The notes below the pieces were generated by a model that did not search any database, was not told where the DNA came from, and was given only the letters and a program-made list of their open reading frames with translations. Of a stretch of 64,000 nucleotides of DNA, positions 59,240 through 64,000 are shown piece by piece (position 1 is the first letter of the stretch; the number at the start of each line of letters is the position of its first letter). Source of the DNA: Corticium candelabrum (Eukaryota; Porifera; Homoscleromorpha; Homosclerophorida; Plakinidae); assembly GCF_963422355.1 (NCBI RefSeq), contig NC_085103.1, forward strand, positions 1,991,731-2,055,730, written 5' to 3'. The translations under genes and the position numbers were made by a program.

Positions 59240-60186
59240 AACATATCTGTCACCACATCTGCAAATGACTTAATTAAGTTCGAAACTAAAGAGGAAAGAA
59301 CATGTTCGTTGTTAGCCTCAGCTATTCAATGTTTCTATACTTGAAAAAAGTCCTGTCAAGTCTATATGGTCTGTAATCTCACACTCTTATAGTTACATCA
59401 TTTCGTGAACATAGCATTTTTGGTCTATTTAGAAAGTATTTATTGATAATCATACAAACAGACATTGAAAACAGAGAAGTAGAAACAGGCAGCCATTCTA
59501 AGCATAGCTGATGAGTGCCTCATTACAGAAATCAGACTGCAGCATCAAAACAGTCCAGTCCTCACCCAAGCTTTCCCAATTACAAACTTTCAATCAGTTG
59601 AAACTGCTAATCAGTAAAGCCAAGAGCTTACAAGACAATAATAAACAAATGTCATGTATTGTCAACATTGAAGAATCAAATAGTTACTTCTAGAATAAGC
59701 ATTTAATTCTCACCTCACTTCAGCAAGACATTAACTTAAAACATCAAATTTATTATATAGAAATCATTTAACAAGAAACAATGTAACCTACACGAGGTGT
59801 CCCAAAAGTCTAGCCTCTAATGAAAGTAAAAACAATACCACAGAAGAGATTATTATTAATTTATCAATTATCATTATTAGTGTAATAATAATAATTAATA
59901 ATAATCACTTCTGTTAGTTTATTAGTTACAATACATGTGTAATTATGATGACATTACAATGATGTTAAAATCTAGGAAAAACAAAAAGGAAACAAAAACT
60001 ATATCTCATGAAGCCACTTTAGAACACACTGTACATACAGTAAAGGCTAGACATCATGTTGCTTTGACACTAAAATAAGCCAAGGTCACGTAATACAACA
60101 CCCCATTGCTAACCTCTTGTAGAAGGACCACCCAAGCAAAGGAAGGCCTATAAAGTGTCAAGGCTTTACAGACTGTATAATAAAAG
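59240..60186. other. Intergenic, with a mariner-like terminus
   Basis: GAGGTGTCCCAAAAGTCTAGCC at 59795 resembles a mariner/Tc1 terminal inverted repeat. About 200 bp later GAAGCCACTTTAGAACACACTGTACATACAGTAAAGG resembles the other end. Between them is AT-rich sequence with no transposase. No gene is recognised. Confidence 0.45.
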
Positions 60187-61075
60187 GCATGGACATACCT
60201 TTTTCTGCATGCTCCACTGACCAAGTACAATAGTCTCGTTAAAACGATGTAGAAAGTACTAAACAGATAGTCTACAGCTCCGTCACTGGACTCCTTGTCT
60301 GTTTAGACAGGAAAGTGAGACGTTGCGTCATGTTTCCGCTCCTCGTTTTTCATTGTTCAACTTCCAGTCACCGCCTACTAGAGCCCTTATAAATCACAAC
60401 TTGTCATGGTAAAGTCTCCATTTCTGTGCAGCACTGCATGCATGAGTGTTTCCATGCACAATCGTCCATATACGTAAGCTCTTTTCAGACACATGGAACA
60501 TGAGACACATGCACACATGAAATTAATTGTCTTGCTACAGAACTTTGTCATGCACTATAGCCAGTAATACCAACCGGGCTTAATGTAGCTACAGATGTGT
60601 TAGTCACGTGAATCCACCTAATCAATGTGATCCAACAGGTACGTACTACAAAAGCTTACTAGAAAACCAAGTTTGAACTTTAGACAAAAGACACACATTT
60701 CACTGTTTTGTTGGTACAGTATTTTACGTTGTCTGAAATCTGTTGCTTTCTTTACAGTTTTCAAAAGAACTTCTAGACCTATGGGAAGAGATTGGCGTTG
60801 CCTTAAAGATACCAAAGGGGGGACTTGAAAAACATCGAGCATAAGCACAGGGATGATTTGTCAAAGCGCCTCTTCGAGGTCCTAAAACTATGGTGTGATC
60901 GTGAAGTTATTCCCACTGTTGGAGCTCTGGTGGAAGCCTGTAAATGTAAAGGAGTGAATGCTGAAGTAAGATGTCGGAAAGCTCTCGGTCTTATTCCCAA
61001 GTAAAAACTGGATTTATCAGGTCGCATATGTGTGATGACTTGTGCTCAACTTGCATGTCTTTTATATACCGCAAC
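60187..61075 (+). repeat. Partial third copy (unit C) of the death-domain gene 3' part
   Basis: From GGCATGGACATACCTTTTTC to GCAACACGTC the sequence matches 49177-50062 of unit A and 55828-56690 of unit B. Only the last intron and death-domain exon are included; the membrane exons are absent. Confidence 0.85.
60758..61004 (+). pseudogene. Death-domain exon, copy C (frameshifted)
   Basis: The exon follows the same TTCTTTACAG acceptor and encodes FSKELLDLWEEIGVALKIPKG. A run of six G residues (five in copies A and B) near 60820 then shifts the frame, and translation stops at about 60843. The remainder is still homologous, ending with the same stop position in the original frame. Length is 247 bp against 246 in the intact copies. 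Confidence 0.85.
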
Positions 61076-61160
61076 ACGTCAAAAAACAAACAGTAAACAA
61101 AAATTATATCTTTTGAAGCCACTTCCGGAACACCCTGTACATACAGTAAAGGGTAAGTCG
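61076..61160. repeat. Second mariner-like 3' terminus flanking unit C
   Basis: TTTTGAAGCCACTTCCGGAACACCCTGTACATACAGTAAAGGG is a direct repeat of 60005-60045 (same words, several mismatches). The two copies bracket unit C. Confidence 0.6.
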
Positions 61161-62640
61161 AACTTCTGACGTACCTTCTTGCAAATTCTTAAACCAACTC
61201 AAGATCTTATAAGTTCATGTGCAATTACTGACAATTAATTTGGTGGCAATTCTAAGAACTTGTGTGTTCACTAATTGGCACATGTACAATCTTTTAAGAA
61301 CTTGCAATTATTCTTTTCAAGATCTTCGAGGATCTTAATCATCATATAGCTATAAAGTATATACCCATGCACTTGCAATTTCTACTACATAGTCAAATGT
61401 CAATCCTCCTCACTTGAAAAACACAAAGACTTCTGGGTGAGATCTCTTCTTTCGAACAACTCTTCAATTTCTGTCTTCTTGAGCTAGCAGCATCCCGGCA
61501 CTTCTGATTAAGTGACTGCTGAATTGCGTTCATAGAATCTTTTAAAAATGATTGACTATATTTCTTGGTCAAACATTCTAAAAAACTAAACCATAAGTTA
61601 CATCATAGATCAACATCACATCACCGTACAAATGCATTCATTCCTATAGGTACATTGGCCTGGAAATACCCTGCTCAATTAATGACCAAACAGCATGTCA
61701 AAATAATCACTGTTAGTTGCCATCCATGGGCAACTAAATGCCAAAATTTCAGTTGCCTCTGGTTGACAACAAACTGTATCAAAACATACATACAATCTAC
61801 AGTTTTGTCAGATCTCAATTTAACATCACACACTAGCTGGGTCTGTAAATGTGTAACAAAAGAACGCTGTGCCTAGATCATTCTTAGATTTCAGCACTCT
61901 AAGTGGTGACTCCTTTAGTAGCCATGGCGACTACTCACAAATTGGCTTGGGTGCATACTGAATATGACAGATGCAAAGCTGTTCAGATAATCAATCACAC
62001 GGAACACGTCTGGGTAGACTTCACAAGAAGACATCTTGCATGCAAAGGAGAACAAATTTCTGTGGCTGTGCTATATATATTAAGCAGTAGCATTAATTTG
62101 ACAAAAAATGAGTAGAGATTCGGAAAGATTCGGATCTATAGACATGTTTAGCCCTGGCTACAAAATCTTGTGGTACAATAAGAGCTACTTGCAGTAAGTA
62201 CCTGTTCTAAGAGATAGCACTGGCATTTACGTTTAGAGATCAAAGTCTAAGCAGCTCATTTCATATAGGAATTTGCATTTGATCATTCATACTCTTGTCA
62301 TCACTGTTTGTCAAATCGCTACACCTGTTAGTTGTCCCTGGGCTACCATGTGCCCATGTGTCGGTAGCCCGGGAAAATGTTAGGTTGCCCGTCATAAAAG
62401 TGCAGAAGCTGCTTAATCTACTAGCCAACTAAAATAGCCAAAATATTTTGGGTATTAAGAATTTATGTCTAATTGTCCATAATGACATCTACATATGTTG
62501 CTGCCTTTAATTTTAATAATAAGAAAGCACATAGACTACCTATTTTGAAATTTAAACTAAGAATTGAGACGATCTGAAATAGCTATTACTGCTCAGTAAC
62601 TGCAAGAGGTGTTATGCTCTAAGCCTTAGCAGCTAGTTTG
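61161..62640. other. Stretch with no gene recognised
   Basis: AT-rich. Open frames at 61565-61876 and 61903-62115 (+) have no recognisable domain and no splice or codon support. I see no array, RNA gene or clear transposon end. Confidence 0.4.
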
Positions 62641-62663
62641 CAATATGCAATATAAAGGTAGAC

Positions 62664-64000
62664 CTAGCTACTGTCTGATCCATCAGACCCGTCACTTCTT
62701 TTCACATTTGTTTTCTTTCTGGGAAGACGATGACCATGAACGTGTCGCCAACCAGTTGACCCAAGAATCCAAGCATTTATGGCTGGATCAGGGTCAAACT
62801 TCCGAAAATCTGGACCATCACAATGCACCCTCATAAGGTCGTTCAATGTGTCTTGCTGTAGACAACATCGCCGATTGGCCTTTATGATTTTCATGCCTAC
62901 ACCACATAACAAAGATATAAAGCATAAATTTACCAATGTATTGTACCATGGCTTGCTTTACCCGAGAACTGCCCTTCACATTCAGCAGTGCTGGGACTCA
63001 TAATGAGCATGATGTGCACAAGGTGCAGAATATTGGGGAGGTCACCATCAGGGTTGCTGAATTCACCTTTCAATAGATCAGTGTAGACTGAAAGTATAGG
63101 GAAGGTTCGAAGTGAGACTACATGGCGTTTCAGTTTCCCCCACTCACTGCGAACACTTTCCACATTGCAGCTGGCATTTTTCAGTGCTAAGTCAAAAGCT
63201 CTAACTAAATTGCTGATGTGGTCATGACCAAAGATCTTCCTCTCGGTTTCATCGTATGGCCATTTCTTAAAGTTTAATGCTGCGAAATGTGATAAAATGG
63301 TGGATTTTTGAAGCAACCAAAGCGCATTTTCATATATGACAAAGCACCCTTCACAAACTTCTCTGCGTCGTCATCTAAGTCGACAGTGGTAACAGTGTTA
63401 GCATGGATGCCACCTCTGGTTGATCGCCGAGAACTAAGTTGCAAAGTACCAAATGTGCTCTCATGTGCATTGAACATAGCATTGAACTTCTTACGATAAT
63501 CTCCACATTGCTATAGAAGGTCTGATAAAGCATCAATGCAATCATCAATAATGATTGGCACTGCAATTAAACAATGTTGTTCTGTTGCAATTTTCTTGAG
63601 ACTTTAGTCACAATCGCAAGAAAATCAAGCATCATGTGAATCCAAAAAATAAAACGAAGACTCAAGATGGTATCTAATATAGCTCGAGCTCTAGACTTCT
63701 CTTCGCTACTGTTTCCGTCGCCAGCAGCCATATGCTCCAGGTGGGCAGCTAAAGATGACAAGTTCTGCAGGATTGCTTTCAGAGCCCGCTCTTTACTAGC
63801 AACCCATCTAACTTGCTTGATATCAGAAAAAGACTTGAGCTCTTCGTCAAGAGTAGATGCAACTTGTTTCAGCTCTCGTTGTCGTTTAGGTGAATACTGA
63901 TATATTTTGAAAATTTCCTTAATACAGTACTTGCTTCAAACTCTGCAAGATATGGAACCGCTTTAACTGCATCAAGAATGCCAAGCTCTAGTTTGTGAGC
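62664..64000 (-). pseudogene. hAT transposase (ZNF862-like), 3' part, disrupted, runs off the right edge
   Basis: Read on the minus strand. From the right edge: ELGILDAVKAVPYLAEFEAS, then after a frame change QYSPKRQRELKQVAS, DIKQVRWVASKERAL and FIFWIHMMLDFLAIVTKVSR. Next is PIIIDDCIDALSDLL with a TAG just after it, then NAHESTFGTLQL. A frame change near 63300 precedes LNFKKWPYDETERKIFG and LVHIMLIMSPSTAECEGQFS. An intron (62961-62897) with good splice signals leads to the terminal exon 62664-62896: TLNDLMRVHCDGP, FRKFDPDPAINAW and an acidic, serine-rich tail ending in TAG. The PSTAECEGQFS and LMRVHCDGP blocks are the hAT C-terminal dimerisation signature. At least three disruptions were seen, so it is inactive unless they are assembly errors. 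Confidence 0.78.

Larger units (their letters stand above)
52916..59240. repeat. Segmental duplication unit B
   Basis: It matches 37740-38464 plus 47565-52570 in the same gene order: left flank, GT microsatellite, membrane/death-domain gene (+), spacer, hydrolase exon (-), AC microsatellite. Divergence is modest (mostly substitutions and small indels by eye). Unit B lacks the MULE but has an internal ~700 bp tandem duplication. Confidence 0.85.

Noticed and set aside
61565..62115. Two short plus-strand frames considered as a new gene
   Set aside because: No domain, no convincing start context or splice structure, and the composition resembles the AT-rich surroundings.

Overview
The window is animal nuclear DNA, most likely from a sponge or another early-branching metazoan. 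It carries short GT-AG introns (mostly 50-130 bp), extracellular-matrix genes of animal type (thrombospondin, von Willebrand D, EGF, laminin-G-like), death-domain genes, and eukaryotic DNA transposons (hAT, Mutator-like, foldback/MITE) beside a Penelope-like retroelement remnant. The sponge assignment is inference. No bacterial gene structure, rRNA, tRNA or CRISPR was seen.

Region 1 (1-26,019, + strand) is one giant secreted-protein gene that enters the window from the left. A coiled coil and a thrombospondin-type EGF are followed by 23 tandem VWD/C8 modules of about 300 residues each. Then come three more EGF-like domains, thrombospondin type 3 calcium repeats, a thrombospondin C-terminal domain and a laminin-G/pentraxin-like domain. 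My 23-exon model joins in frame to 24,600 nt (8,199 residues plus stop). The VWD array sits almost entirely in two huge exons (over 9.2 kb and 12.7 kb); the thrombospondin part is split into about 20 small exons.

Region 2 (about 26,020-37,740) is repeat-rich and has no intact gene. It holds two copies of a ~1 kb repeat, the second split by a decayed hAT transposon, plus a Penelope-like GIY-YIG remnant on the minus strand, microsatellites, a dispersed-repeat pair and a short hAT-like MITE.

Region 3 (37,740-59,240) is a tandem segmental duplication. Each unit holds a + strand gene for a three-pass membrane protein whose exons can be joined to a C-terminal death domain. Facing it is a minus-strand terminal exon of a TEX30-like alpha/beta hydrolase. 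In unit A a 9.1 kb Mutator-like element (38,465-47,564) is inserted exactly at the start codon of the membrane/death-domain gene. It has ~100 bp terminal inverted repeats and an 8 bp target duplication, and the duplication contains the ATG. The element carries a Ulp1-like protease domain fused to a FAR1/WRKY-GCM1-like domain, a MULE transposase core, a SWIM zinc finger and a PHD finger, all now interrupted by stops and frameshifts. Unit B is intact for both genes; unit A's hydrolase exon is broken in its nucleophile elbow.

Region 4 (59,240-64,000) has a third, frameshifted copy of the death-domain exon, repeats, about 1.5 kb with nothing recognised, and a second decayed hAT transposase on the minus strand running off the right end.
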